DNA of 6,147 nt from JBBQZO01 sp038207625 (GCA_038207625.1 JBBQZO010000076.1:1-6147); one strand, 5' to 3'; numbered from the stretch's first letter, positions 1-6,147 are shown. Notes: a model not told the origin generated them from the letters alone. Numbers and translations: made by a program.

Positions 1-239
1 AGCGGCAGGTAGGCCGCGCCCGCTTTCAGAATAGCCAGCATCCCGACCAGCATCGCGAGCGACCGCTCGGCACACAGGCCCACCAGATCTTCGGCGCCGA
101 TGCCCAGCCCGCGCAGGTGATGCGCCAGCGCGTTGGCGCGCGCATTGAGCTGCGCATACGTCATCTGCGACTGACCGAACACCAGCGCAAGCGCATCCGG
201 CGTCATTTCGACCTGGCGTTCGAATTGCTGCTCGATGCT
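1..239 (-). other. A domain 2 of the downstream NRPS, N-terminal 79 residues only
   Basis: Residues 1569-1647 begin with SIEQQFERQVEMTPDALAL, then MTYAQLNARANALAHHL (motif A1) and LKAGAAYLP (motif A2). The window then ends. No residue of the substrate pocket is visible, so the amino acid it activates cannot be predicted. Its presence shows that the protein has at least two modules. Confidence 0.9.
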
Positions 240-3200
240 GCACGCAGGCGCCGGATGGTCAACGATGTCGTTCCATGTCTCCAGCACCTGTTCGCGTTCG
301 GCGGCGCTAAGCATCGGCAATTGGTCAACCCGGTCGTGCGGGTTGGCGACCACCGACGCGAGCAATTGCGCGAAGTGCGCGCCCAGGCGCTCAATCGTCC
401 CGACGTCGAACAGGTCGGTATTGTATTCAAATGCGCACAGCAGGCGATCGTCGGCGTCGGTGATGATCAGGCTCAGGTCGAACTTGGCTGTCGTATTGTT
501 GACGCCTACCGTCTCCAGACTCAGTCCCGGCAACTCGATGCTGCCAATTGGCATATTCTGCAGCACCATCGCCACCTGGAACAGCGGCGAATGGCTGGTC
601 TGGCGCTCCGGCTTCAGGGTTTCGACCAGCTGTTCAAAAGGCACATCCTGGCGCGCAAACGCATCCAGCGCCGTGCCCCGGACCTGTTGCAGCAAGTCGG
701 CAAACGACGCCGCGCCGTCCACTTGTGTGCGCAGCACCAGCGTATTGACGAAAAATCCGATCAATCCTTCCAGCTCGCTGCGATTGCGGTTGGCGATCGG
801 CACGCCAATGCTGATATCGCTTTGCCGCGCATAGCGCGCCAGCAGGATATTGAACACCGCCGCCAGCGCCATGAACAGCGTCGCTTCCTGCGTGCGGCAC
901 ATCGCACGCAAACCGGCAGTCGTGTGCGCGGACACGTCCAGCGTATGCGTCGCGCCGACAAACGTCTGCACCGCAGGGCGCGCCCGATCGGTCGGCAGCG
1001 CCAGAAAAGGCTGCGCGCCGGCCAGCTGTTTGGACCAATACGCCAGCTGTTCTTGCAGCACGGCGCCAGCCAACCATTGTTTTTGCCAAGCCGCGAAGTC
1101 AGCATACTGGAATGGCAGCTCGGGTAGCGGCGACGCGCGTTGACTGGCGAATGCCGGATACAGCGCCGCCACCTCTTGCACCATCACGCCCATCGACCAG
1201 CCGTCGGAGACGATGTGGTGCATCGTCAGCACCACGATGTGCTCCAGCGCCGACAGGCGCAACAGCATGGCCCGCACCAGCGGTCCGGCCGACAGGTCAA
1301 ACGCGGTCGCCGCCTCGTCCTGCACCAGCCACTGGGCTTTCGCTTCGCGTTCGCTGTCGGGCAGCTCGGACAGGTCCCGCACCGGCAAGTTCACTTCCAG
1401 CCTGTCGGCGATTACCTGAACCGGCGCGCCGTCACGCATGGCAAACGTGGTGCGCAAGACCTCGTGACGATGCACGATCTGCGTGAAGGTGCGCGCCAAC
1501 GCCGGTACGTCTAGCTCGCCGCGCAGGCGCACGCCGACGGCGATGTTGTAGAACGCGTTGCCCGGTTCGAACTGGTCAAGAAACCACATGCGCTGCTGTG
1601 CATACGACAGGGCCGGCGCCTGCGTGCGCGCGATCGGCACGATCTGTGTCGGTGCCAGTGCTGGCAATCGCGCCACCAGATCGACCCTGGCCGCCAGCGC
1701 CTCCAGCGTGGGGGCTTCAAACAGCACACGCAGCGCAAAGTCGATGCCAAACTCGGTGCGGATCTTTGACGCGACCTGGGTAGCGAGCAGCGAATGGCCG
1801 CCGCGCGCGAAGAAGTTGTCATGCACGCCGACCTGATCGAGCTTGAGTACCTGCGTCCAAATGCGCGCCAATACCTGCTCGGTCGCGCTGCGCGGCGCTA
1901 CAAAGGCCACATCGCTGCGCGCCAGATCGGGCGCTGGCAACGCCGCGCGATCGACCTTGCCGCTGTGATTGAGCGGAAGGCGCTCCAGAAACACATAGTG
2001 CGCCGGCAGCATGTAGTCCGGCAGGCTGCGCTGCAGCGCGCTGTGCAATGGCTCGGACCCGCTCTCGGCGCCGTCCTGCGCCATGACCACGTAGGCCACC
2101 AGGCGCTTGTCGCCATCGGCATCCTCGCGCGCCATCACAACGGCGCCGTCCACCTGCGGCAGCACCATCAGTGCCGCGACGATTTCCCCGAGTTCAATCC
2201 GAAATCCGCGCACCTTCACCTGATCGTCGACACGCCCCAGGTATTCCAGATTCCCGTCCGCCCGGTATCGCGCCAGGTCGCCGGTTTTGTAAAGACGCGC
2301 GCCAGCGCTGCTGCCGAACGGATCGGGAATGAACTGCTGGGCGGTCAGGTCGGGACGGCCCAGGTAGCCGCGCGCCAGGCCGTCGCCGCCGATGTGCAGT
2401 TCGCCGGCCACCCCCATGGCGACCGGGTTGAGGTCGGCGTCGAGCAGGTACAGCCGGCTGTTCGCGATCGCGCGGCCGATCGGAACGTCGTTTCGCGCCA
2501 CCGCGTCGGCGGCCGATGCCTCGTAGGCACTGGTGCTGACCGTCGCCTCGGTCGGGCCGTAGGTGTTGAGCCAGCGCACACGCTGCGCACCCGGCAACTG
2601 CTGCCAATTGGCCAGCACCTCGCGCTGGGCCTTTTCGCCGCCGACGATCAGCAGGCGCACGCAGGCCGGCAGCCGCGACAGGTTCTGGCTCAGCGCGCGC
2701 GTCCATTCGTGCCAGAACGCGGTCGGCAAGTCGAGCACAGTGATCTGCTGCGCGTCCAGGAAGTCTGCAAACCCGTCGCCAACGCCGAGAAACTCAACCG
2801 GACGCAGCACCAGCGTGGCACCCGACAGCAGCGCTGGAAAGATCTCCTCGACCGACGCGTCGAAGTTGAGCGAGGCGAACTGCAAGAGTTTGTCGGCGCT
2901 GTCGAGCGCACACAGGGCGCTGTGCGCCGACAGGTGATGCACCACATTGCGCTGCGTGTTCAGCACGCCTTTTGGTTTTCCGGTTGAACCGGAGGTGTAG
3001 ATGACGTAGGCGGCGTTGTCGGGCGCGACCAGATTGCTTGGGTTGGTGGCGTCGCACCGCGCAATCTCAGCCCATCCGCTGTCGAGGCACAATGCGGCCC
3101 GATCGGCGGGCAGGCGCGTGAGCAGATGCTGCTGCGTGAGCACCAGCAAAGGCTGCGCGTCGCGCAGCATGAACCCGATGCGATCCTGCGGATAGCCGGG

Positions 3201-4943
3201 GTCGAGCGGCACATACGCCCCGCCCGCCTTGAGTACGCCCAGCACGGCAACGATCATCTCCAGCGAGCGTTCCATGCAGATGCCCACAAACTGTTCCGGC
3301 CCCACACCCTGCCCTTGCAGATAGCGCGCCAGCTGATTGGCTCGCGCATTGAGTTCGGCATAACTTAGCAGCTGTTCGCCAAACACCAGCGCCGTTGCGG
3401 CCGGTGTGCGCGCCGCCTGTGCTTGAAACAGGCCGGCGAGCGTTTGCTGGTGCGGATACGCCGCCGCCGTGTCGTTCCACGTCACCAGCATCTGCTCGCG
3501 CTGGTGCGCCGACTCCATCTCCAGCGTGCCGATGCGCGCCTCAGGATTGGCGACGATCGCCTCGAGCAGAGCGCAGAAATGGCCCGCCATGCGTTCGATG
3601 GTGGCAGGATCGAACAGCGCCGTGCTGTATTCAAAGGCAACGCGCAACTGGCCAGCGACCTCCACGCATTCAAGCGTCAGATCGAACTTGGCCTGCACGC
3701 CACGCGCCTCGACCGGCTGAAACGTCAGTCCCGGCAGCGCCAGTTCGCCCATTGGCGCGTTTTGCAGTATCAGCATGGCCTGAAACAGCGGCGTGCGGCT
3801 GGTGCTGCGCTCGGGCTTGATCGCATCGAGCAGTTGCTCGAACGGCACATCCTGATTCGCGTAGGCGTCCAGCGTGTTGCCGCGCACCTGCTGCAGCAAG
3901 GCGGCAAAACTGGTCGCCCGTTCGACGCGGGTGCGCAGCACCAATGTGTTGACGAAAAAGCCGATCAGCGCCTCGGTCTCGACCCGGTTGCGATTGGCAA
4001 CGAAGGTGCCGACACAGATATCGTCCTGCCCGGCGTGGCGCGACAGCAAAATGCTGAACGCCGCATTGAGCGTCATGAATAGCGTCGCCTGCGCCTGCTT
4101 GGCAAGCGCGTGCAAGGCGCGCGTGGTCGCGCCGTTGACGACGATCGCGTGCGCGGCGCCAAGGTCGCTGCGCACCGGCGGGCGCGGCCGGTCAGTTGGC
4201 AGCGTCAGCATGGCTGGCGCACCGGCCATCGTGGCCGTCCAGTAGTCGAGCTGGCGCTCAAGCACGGCGCCGCTCAGCCATTGGCGCTGCCAATGGGCGA
4301 AATCAGCGTATTGAATCGCCAGTTCCGGCAGCGGCGACGGGTGGCCCTGCACGAAGGCGCTGTACAGCGCGACGACCTCCTGCACCAGCACGCCCATCGA
4401 CCAACCGTCCGAGACGATATGGTGCACGGTGAGCATGAAAATGTGCTCTTCGGGCGTGAGGCGCAGCAGCGCCACCCGCAGTAACGGACCGCTGGCCAGA
4501 TCAAAGCCATTGCCCGCCTCTGCTTGCGCCAGTACGTGGGCGTGAGCGTCGCGCGCGTCGGCGTCCAGCGCGCACAAGTCGGTCACCGGTAGATCCAGTT
4601 CAAGCGCCGGTGCGATCATTTGTACCGGCGCGCCATCCACGCTGGAAAACGTGGTGCGCAGCGATTCATGGCGGCGCACGATCTCGTTCAGGCTGCGCGC
4701 CAATGCCGGCACGTCGAGCGTGCCACGCGTGCGTAGCGCCGCCGTGATGTTGTAGGCAGCGCTACCCGGCTCGAACTGGTCGAGAAACCACTGGCGCTGC
4801 TGGGAGAACGACAGCGGCGTCTGCGCCGCCCGTGCAACGGCAACCAGCGCTACGGTGTGTGCTTCATCGGCTTCGTCGGATTCCTCAAGCAGGAGAGCGA
4901 GCAGTTCTTGTTTGAGGGCTTCGAGTTCGTCGATCTTATTCAT
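1..4943 (-). CDS. Non-ribosomal peptide synthetase, N-terminal part (C-A-PCP-C-A..., 3' end outside window)
   Basis: This multimodular NRPS is read without a stop for 1,647 codons plus two bases and runs off the window. The ATG at 4943 is chosen because an in-frame TAG lies two codons upstream (4949-4947) and the conserved protein starts only 43 residues later. Domains: acidic N-terminal segment 1-43; condensation domain 1, about 44-475 (SFSQQRQWFLDQ, RHESLRTTF, HHIVSDG at 174-180, IGFFVNT at 327); A domain 1, about 499-1006 (YTSGSTGKPKG at 649-659, NTYGPTEAT at 793, Lys996); PCP 1, about 1019-1087 (Ser1051); condensation domain 2, about 1112-1545 (HHIVSDG at 1242-1248, IGFFVNT at 1395); and A domain 2 from about 1569, cut after KAGAAYLP (motif A2). 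Catalytic histidines and the carrier serine are intact, so it looks functional. It should take the peptide from the upstream NRPS and add at least two residues. The product and total length are unknown. Confidence 0.97.
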   Translation of the reverse strand, partial: MNKIDELEALKQELLALLLEESDEADEAHTVALVAVARAAQTPLSFSQQRQWFLDQFEPGSAAYNITAALRTRGTLDVPALARSLNEIVRRHESLRTTFSSVDGAPVQMIAPALELDLPVTDLCALDADARDAHAHVLAQAEAGNGFDLASGPLLRVALLRLTPEEHIFMLTVHHIVSDGWSMGVLVQEVVALYSAFVQGHPSPLPELAIQYADFAHWQRQWLSGAVLERQLDYWTATMAGAPAMLTLPTDRPRPPVRSDLGAAHAIVVNGATTRALHALAKQAQATLFMTLNAAFSILLSRHAGQDDICVGTFVANRNRVETEALIGFFVNTLVLRTRVERATSFAALLQQVRGNTLDAYANQDVPFEQLLDAIKPERSTSRTPLFQAMLILQNAPMGELALPGLTFQPVEARGVQAKFDLTLECVEVAGQLRVAFEYSTALFDPATIERMAGHFCALLEAIVANPEARIGTLEMESAHQREQMLVTWNDTAAAYPHQQTLAGLFQAQAARTPAATALVFGEQLLSYAELNARANQLARYLQGQGVGPEQFVGICMERSLEMIVAVLGVLKAGGAYVPLDPGYPQDRIGFMLRDAQPLLVLTQQHLLTRLPADRAALCLDSGWAEIARCDATNPSNLVAPDNAAYVIYTSGSTGKPKGVLNTQRNVVHHLSAHSALCALDSADKLLQFASLNFDASVEEIFPALLSGATLVLRPVEFLGVGDGFADFLDAQQITVLDLPTAFWHEWTRALSQNLSRLPACVRLLIVGGEKAQREVLANWQQLPGAQRVRWLNTYGPTEATVSTSAYEASAADAVARNDVPIGRAIANSRLYLLDADLNPVAMGVAGELHIGGDGLARGYLGRPDLTAQQFIPDPFGSSAGARLYKTGDLARYRADGNLEYLGRVDDQVKVRGFRIELGEIVAALMVLPQVDGAVVMAREDADGDKRLVAYVVMAQDGAESGSEPLHSALQRSLPDYMLPAHYVFLERLPLNHSGKVDRAALPAPDLARSDVAFVAPRSATEQVLARIWTQVLKLDQVGVHDNFFARGGHSLLATQVASKIRTEFGIDFALRVLFEAPTLEALAARVDLVARLPALAPTQIVPIARTQAPALSYAQQRMWFLDQFEPGNAFYNIAVGVRLRGELDVPALARTFTQIVHRHEVLRTTFAMRDGAPVQVIADRLEVNLPVRDLSELPDSEREAKAQWLVQDEAATAFDLSAGPLVRAMLLRLSALEHIVVLTMHHIVSDGWSMGVMVQEVAALYPAFASQRASPLPELPFQYADFAAWQKQWLAGAVLQEQLAYWSKQLAGAQPFLALPTDRARPAVQTFVGATHTLDVSAHTTAGLRAMCRTQEATLFMALAAVFNILLARYARQSDISIGVPIANRNRSELEGLIGFFVNTLVLRTQVDGAASFADLLQQVRGTALDAFARQDVPFEQLVETLKPERQTSHSPLFQVAMVLQNMPIGSIELPGLSLETVGVNNTTAKFDLSLIITDADDRLLCAFEYNTDLFDVGTIERLGAHFAQLLASVVANPHDRVDQLPMLSAAEREQVLETWNDIVDHPAPACSIEQQFERQVEMTPDALALVFGQSQMTYAQLNARANALAHHLRGLGIGAEDLVGLCAERSLAMLVGMLAILKAGAAYLP
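309..1610 (-). other. Condensation domain 2 of the downstream NRPS, LCL type
   Basis: This domain joins the peptide on PCP 1 to the residue activated by the following module. SYAQQRMWFLDQ opens it at residue 1112; RHEVLRTTF, HHIVSDG (1242-1248) and IGFFVNTLVLR (1395) are intact. These are LCL-type motifs, so the donor residue added by A domain 1 should be in the L form, in agreement with the lack of an epimerisation domain before it. Spacing between motifs equals that in C domain 1. Confidence 0.92.
1683..1889 (-). other. Peptidyl carrier protein 1 of the downstream NRPS
   Basis: About 69 residues between A domain 1 and C domain 2. The core is FFARGGHSLLATQ, with the phosphopantetheine serine at Ser1051. 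The usual Glu-Leu before GGHS is replaced by Ala-Arg (1046-1047), while GGHSL itself is intact, so loading should still occur. No epimerisation domain separates it from C domain 2; only a linker of about 25 residues (IVPIARTQAPA) does. Confidence 0.93.
1926..3449 (-). other. A domain 1 of the downstream NRPS, complete; substrate uncertain, possibly basic
   Basis: All ten core motifs are present: LSYAELNARANQLARYL (A1, from 526), GGAYVPLDP (A2), YTSGSTGKPKG (A3, 649), FDASVEE (A4, 694), NTYGPTEAT (A5, 793), then A6-A9 and NHSGKVDR (A10, Lys996). Pocket residues by alignment to GrsA are Asp695, Ala696, Glu699, Asp738, Ile766, Gly768, Thr794, Val802, Ser803 and Lys996. This gives D-A-E-D-I-G-T-V-S-K. 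Asp695 should grip the alpha-amino group; Glu699 and Asp738 add negative charge, which would suit a basic side chain such as Lys or Orn. I do not recognise an exact published code, so the substrate is open. Motif A8 reads GEIVAAL (Val922) where GEIEAAL is usual. Confidence 0.9.
3205..4814 (-). repeat. Module repeat copy 1 (C domain 1 plus start of A domain 1)
   Basis: This stretch (residues 44-579) is a diverged, in-register copy of positions 1-1610, at an offset of exactly 3,204 bp (1,068 codons). Landmarks at 44/1112, 174/1242, 327/1395, 501/1569, 526/1594 and 579/1647 all keep the same spacing, so there is no net insertion or deletion over 536 residues. Identity has not been calculated. 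Confidence 0.8.
3519..4814 (-). other. Condensation domain 1 of the downstream NRPS, LCL type
   Basis: This domain forms the peptide bond between the chain on the upstream protein's PCP and the amino acid on PCP 1. The catalytic HHIVSDG is at residues 174-180, with the general-base histidine at 175 and Asp179 intact. RHESLRTTF (His92) and IGFFVNTLVLR (327) are of the LCL form, which accepts an L (or achiral) donor, rather than the DCL form with HHILLDG and FINTLP-type motifs. The domain has no extended HHxxxxxGD motif of dual condensation/epimerisation domains. An achiral glycine donor, as predicted upstream, would suit it. Confidence 0.92.
4815..4943 (-). other. N-terminal acidic segment, putative acceptor docking helix
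   Basis: Residues 1-43 precede the first C-domain motif. MNKIDELEALKQELLALL reads as an amphipathic helix and is followed by the acidic run EESDEADE. Ten of the first 30 residues are Asp or Glu and only two are Lys. The charge is opposite to the basic tail of the upstream NRPS, as expected if the two tails pair. It is too short and lacks the usual look of a TubC-type beta-hairpin docking domain. Confidence 0.55.
4936..4943 (-). other. 8-bp stop/start overlap of the two NRPS genes
   Basis: The sequence ATGAATAA on the minus strand holds both the ATG of the downstream gene and, in another frame, the TAA of the upstream gene (…GAA CAT GAA TAA). There is no room for a promoter or terminator between them. 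The natural reading is one polycistronic mRNA with translational coupling, which would keep two partner megasynthases in balance. The overlap is seen directly; the coupling is inferred. Confidence 0.93.
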
Positions 4944-6147
4944 GTTCTACAGCTTTCAGTTGTTTGGCCGCCTTCAGGCGCCGCTTTTCCGCCAGCAGCG
5001 CGGCAATCTGTTCGGGCGACATCTGGTCGAGGCTTTGCATGACTTCCTGCGCGCGCACCGCGCGTTGCTCGGCCTTGATCAGCGCCTCGCTGGCCCGCAC
5101 GCTGTCAATCTGTGCGGCCAGATTGGCGATGGTCGGCTGTTCAAACAGGGCGCGCAGCGAAAACGTCGCGTGGACCTGGGATCGCACCTTGGAGACGACC
5201 TGCGTGGCCAGCAGGGAATGGCCACCAAGCTCAAAGAAGTCGTCATGCACGCCAACCTGCGCCAGTTTCAACACGTCGGACCAAATGGTGGCCAACTGCT
5301 GCTCCAACTCGGTGCGGGGCGCGACGAACTGGACTTCCGCGCGCGAAAATTCCGGCGCCGGCAGCGCCTTGCGATCGATCTTGCCGTTGTGCGTCAGCGG
5401 CAAACGCGCCAGCACAACGTAGTGCGCCGGCACCATGTAGTCGGGCAGGCGCTGTTGCAGGCTGGCGCGCAGCGCTGGCGTGTCGAGTTCGGCTTCGCCG
5501 TGCGCGACCAGGTAGGCGACCAGGCGTTTGTCGCCCGGCGCGTCCTCGCGCGCCAGCACCAGCGCTTGAGCGACACCGATTTGCGCGGTCAGCGCCGCTT
5601 CGATCTCGCCCAGTTCGATGCGAAAGCCGCGGATCTTGACCTGATGATCGATCCGCCCCAGGTAATCAAAACTGCCGTCGGCCGCGCGCCGTGCCAGGTC
5701 GCCCGTCTTGTACAGGCACGCGCCGTCGGCGCCAAACGGGCTGGCGATGAATTGCGTGGCTGTCAGGTCAGACCGATTCAGATAACCGCGCGCCAGACCG
5801 GCGCCACCGATATGCAACTCGCCCGGCACGCCGGCCGGGGCCGGACGCAGTGCACTATCGAGCACGATCATCTGGGTGTTGGCGATCGGCCTGCCGATCG
5901 ACGGCGCGCCGCTGCCGCCCGCATGCAGGCGCTGCACGCTGGACCAGATTGTCGTCTCGGTTGGACCGTACATATTCCACACCTGGGCGCAATGGGCCAA
6001 CATTTGCTCAGCCAGATCGAACGGCAGCGCCTCGCCGCCGCACAGCGCTTTCAAGCGACGCACCGGCCAGCCACAGTTGCCCAGCATGCGCCAGCTCGAC
6101 GGAGTCGCCTGCATGATCGACACGTCGTGCCGCGCCATCAACGCCAG
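4936..6147 (-). CDS. Non-ribosomal peptide synthetase, C-terminal part (A-PCP end; 5' end outside window)
   Basis: This is the last 403 residues of a modular NRPS that activates an amino acid as its adenylate and holds it as a thioester on a carrier protein. Numbering from the window edge, residues 1-266 are the back half of an A domain: NMYGPTETT (motif A5, 58-66), GELHIGGAGLARGY (A6), YKTGDLARR (A7), IRGFRIELGEIEAAL (A8), LPDYMVP (A9) and NGKIDRK (A10, catalytic Lys256). A PCP follows (about 280-348) with FFELGGHSLL, its phosphopantetheine serine being Ser311. The protein then ends in a helical tail, 349-403, and stops at TAA. It has no thioesterase or epimerisation domain, so the chain must pass to another protein. 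The frame is open to the window edge and begins in mid-domain (LALMARHDVSIMQATPSSW). A TTG at 6141 or ATG at 6138 is therefore not the start; the true start lies outside. The stop overlaps the start of the next NRPS by 8 bp, so the two are probably co-translated. Confidence 0.96.
   Translation of the reverse strand: MALMARHDVSIMQATPSSWRMLGNCGWPVRRLKALCGGEALPFDLAEQMLAHCAQVWNMYGPTETTIWSSVQRLHAGGSGAPSIGRPIANTQMIVLDSALRPAPAGVPGELHIGGAGLARGYLNRSDLTATQFIASPFGADGACLYKTGDLARRAADGSFDYLGRIDHQVKIRGFRIELGEIEAALTAQIGVAQALVLAREDAPGDKRLVAYLVAHGEAELDTPALRASLQQRLPDYMVPAHYVVLARLPLTHNGKIDRKALPAPEFSRAEVQFVAPRTELEQQLATIWSDVLKLAQVGVHDDFFELGGHSLLATQVVSKVRSQVHATFSLRALFEQPTIANLAAQIDSVRASEALIKAEQRAVRAQEVMQSLDQMSPEQIAALLAEKRRLKAAKQLKAVEHE
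4939..5103 (-). other. C-terminal helical tail, putative donor docking segment
   Basis: The 55 residues after the PCP are rich in Ala, Leu, Glu, Lys, Arg and Gln and should be largely helical. They include LDQMSPEQIAALLAEKRRL and then a basic stretch (Lys388, Arg389, Arg390, Lys392, Lys395, Lys398). No catalytic motif is present. NRPS proteins that hand over their chain often carry such tails as communication or docking elements; the role here is inferred from position and charge. It could instead be a simple linker remnant. Confidence 0.55.
4953..4957 (-). promoter_or_regulatory. Weak Shine-Dalgarno candidate for the downstream NRPS
   Basis: GAAAG lies 9 nt before the ATG at 4943, inside the last codons of the upstream NRPS. 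It is a poor match to AGGAGG, and no better purine run is present in the 20 nt before the start. This fits a start that depends on ribosomes terminating at the overlapping TAA rather than on independent initiation. Confidence 0.35.
5104..5310 (-). other. Peptidyl carrier protein (thiolation) domain of the upstream NRPS
   Basis: About 69 residues in which the classical core FFELGGHSLLATQ places the phosphopantetheine attachment serine at visible residue 311. It follows the A10 motif after a normal short linker and is the last catalytic domain of this protein. It should carry the residue activated by the A domain beside it, and the growing peptide, until the downstream protein's first C domain takes it. 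Confidence 0.93.
5353..6147 (-). other. A domain (back half) of the upstream NRPS, pocket resembles glycine
   Basis: Aligning by eye to the GrsA phenylalanine-activating domain gives the pocket residues that lie inside the window: Gln13 (GrsA 278), Leu35 (299), Gly37 (301), Met59 (322), Ile67 (330), Trp68 (331) and Lys256 (517). The string Q-L-G-M-I-W-K differs from the tail of the well-known glycine code DILQLGLIWK only by Met for Leu at 322. Positions 235, 236 and 239 lie beyond the window edge, so glycine is a prediction from seven of ten positions. Confidence 0.65.

Larger units (their letters stand above)
1..1610 (-). repeat. Module repeat copy 2 (C domain 2 plus start of A domain 2)
   Basis: Second copy of the C-A module repeat, residues 1112-1647, matched position for position to residues 44-579. 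It stops only because the window stops; the repeat may go on through the rest of the module. Confidence 0.8.

Noticed and set aside
117..1127. A 336-codon open frame on the plus strand
   Set aside because: Antisense to C domain 2 and the start of A domain 2. It has the same Arg/Gln-rich shadow composition and no conserved motif, while the minus-strand frame holds every NRPS motif in order.
1794..2987. A 397-codon open frame on the plus strand
   Set aside because: It lies antisense to the A domain 1 and PCP 1 coding sequence, has an Arg/Gln/His/Ala-rich composition with no recognisable domain, and is the usual by-product of GC-rich codon bias opposite a real gene.
3423..4082. A 219-codon open frame on the plus strand
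   Set aside because: It resembles the frame at 117-1127 only because both are antisense to repeated C domains. Similarity between the two shadows comes from the module duplication, not from a gene family.
4815..4943. TubC-type beta-hairpin docking domain at the N-terminus of the downstream NRPS
   Set aside because: The segment is only 43 residues, is helical and acidic, and does not show the beta-alpha-beta pattern with conserved tryptophan/leucine positions of that family.
4930..4970. Promoter or terminator between the two genes
   Set aside because: The genes overlap by 8 bp, and there is no hairpin with a T-run and no convincing -35/-10 pair here.
6136..6141. TTG or ATG as start of the upstream NRPS
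   Set aside because: The open frame goes on to the window edge, and these codons fall in the middle of an A domain (between A4 and A5), so a start here would give a broken enzyme.
1..6147. Frameshift, insertion sequence, CRISPR array or RNA gene
   Set aside because: Both minus-strand frames read through without interruption by manual translation, and the 4,943-base length of the downstream frame agrees with its last partial codon. The only repeats are the NRPS modules, and no tRNA- or rRNA-like segment was seen.

Overview
The window is the interior of a GC-rich (by eye, roughly 60-65% G+C) bacterial gene cluster for non-ribosomal peptide synthesis. Everything that codes is on the minus strand, so biosynthetic order runs from high to low coordinates. 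Two large non-ribosomal peptide synthetase (NRPS) genes occupy essentially every base. Both run off the window: the upstream one is missing its 5' part, the downstream one its 3' part. Protein style and base composition would suit a Gram-negative such as a Burkholderiales/Oxalobacteraceae-type bacterium, but this is only an impression and other high-GC NRPS producers cannot be excluded.

Layout in the direction of transcription. (1) 6147-4936: the last 403 residues of an NRPS, holding the back half of an adenylation (A) domain, a peptidyl carrier protein (PCP) and a helical, basic C-terminal tail. Its visible substrate-pocket residues read like a glycine code. (2) An 8-bp overlap, ATGAATAA (4943-4936), joins the two genes. 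(3) 4943-1: a second NRPS, open for 1,647 codons with no stop, with the order acidic N-terminal segment - C - A - PCP - C - A (cut). Its first A domain is complete with an extracted pocket D-A-E-D-I-G-T-V-S-K. Two acidic pocket residues hint at a basic substrate, but weakly. Its second module is cut just after motif A2.

How they work together (inference from NRPS logic): the upstream protein ends on a PCP loaded, probably, with glycine as the newest residue. It passes the peptide to the first C domain of the downstream protein, which joins it to the amino acid on PCP-1. The second C domain then extends to the next residue. Both C domains have LCL-type motifs and there is no epimerisation domain, so no D-residue is predicted to be made here. 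The basic C-tail of the first protein and the acidic N-tail of the second look like a docking pair. No thioesterase, tailoring enzyme, transporter, regulator, RNA gene or mobile element is visible.

The two C-A units of the downstream gene are a collinear duplication: 536 residues align with no net length change at every landmark checked, at a period of 3,204 bp. I see a normal, apparently intact NRPS assembly line. What might be new is the peptide product, which this fragment cannot define. There is no gene-free stretch.
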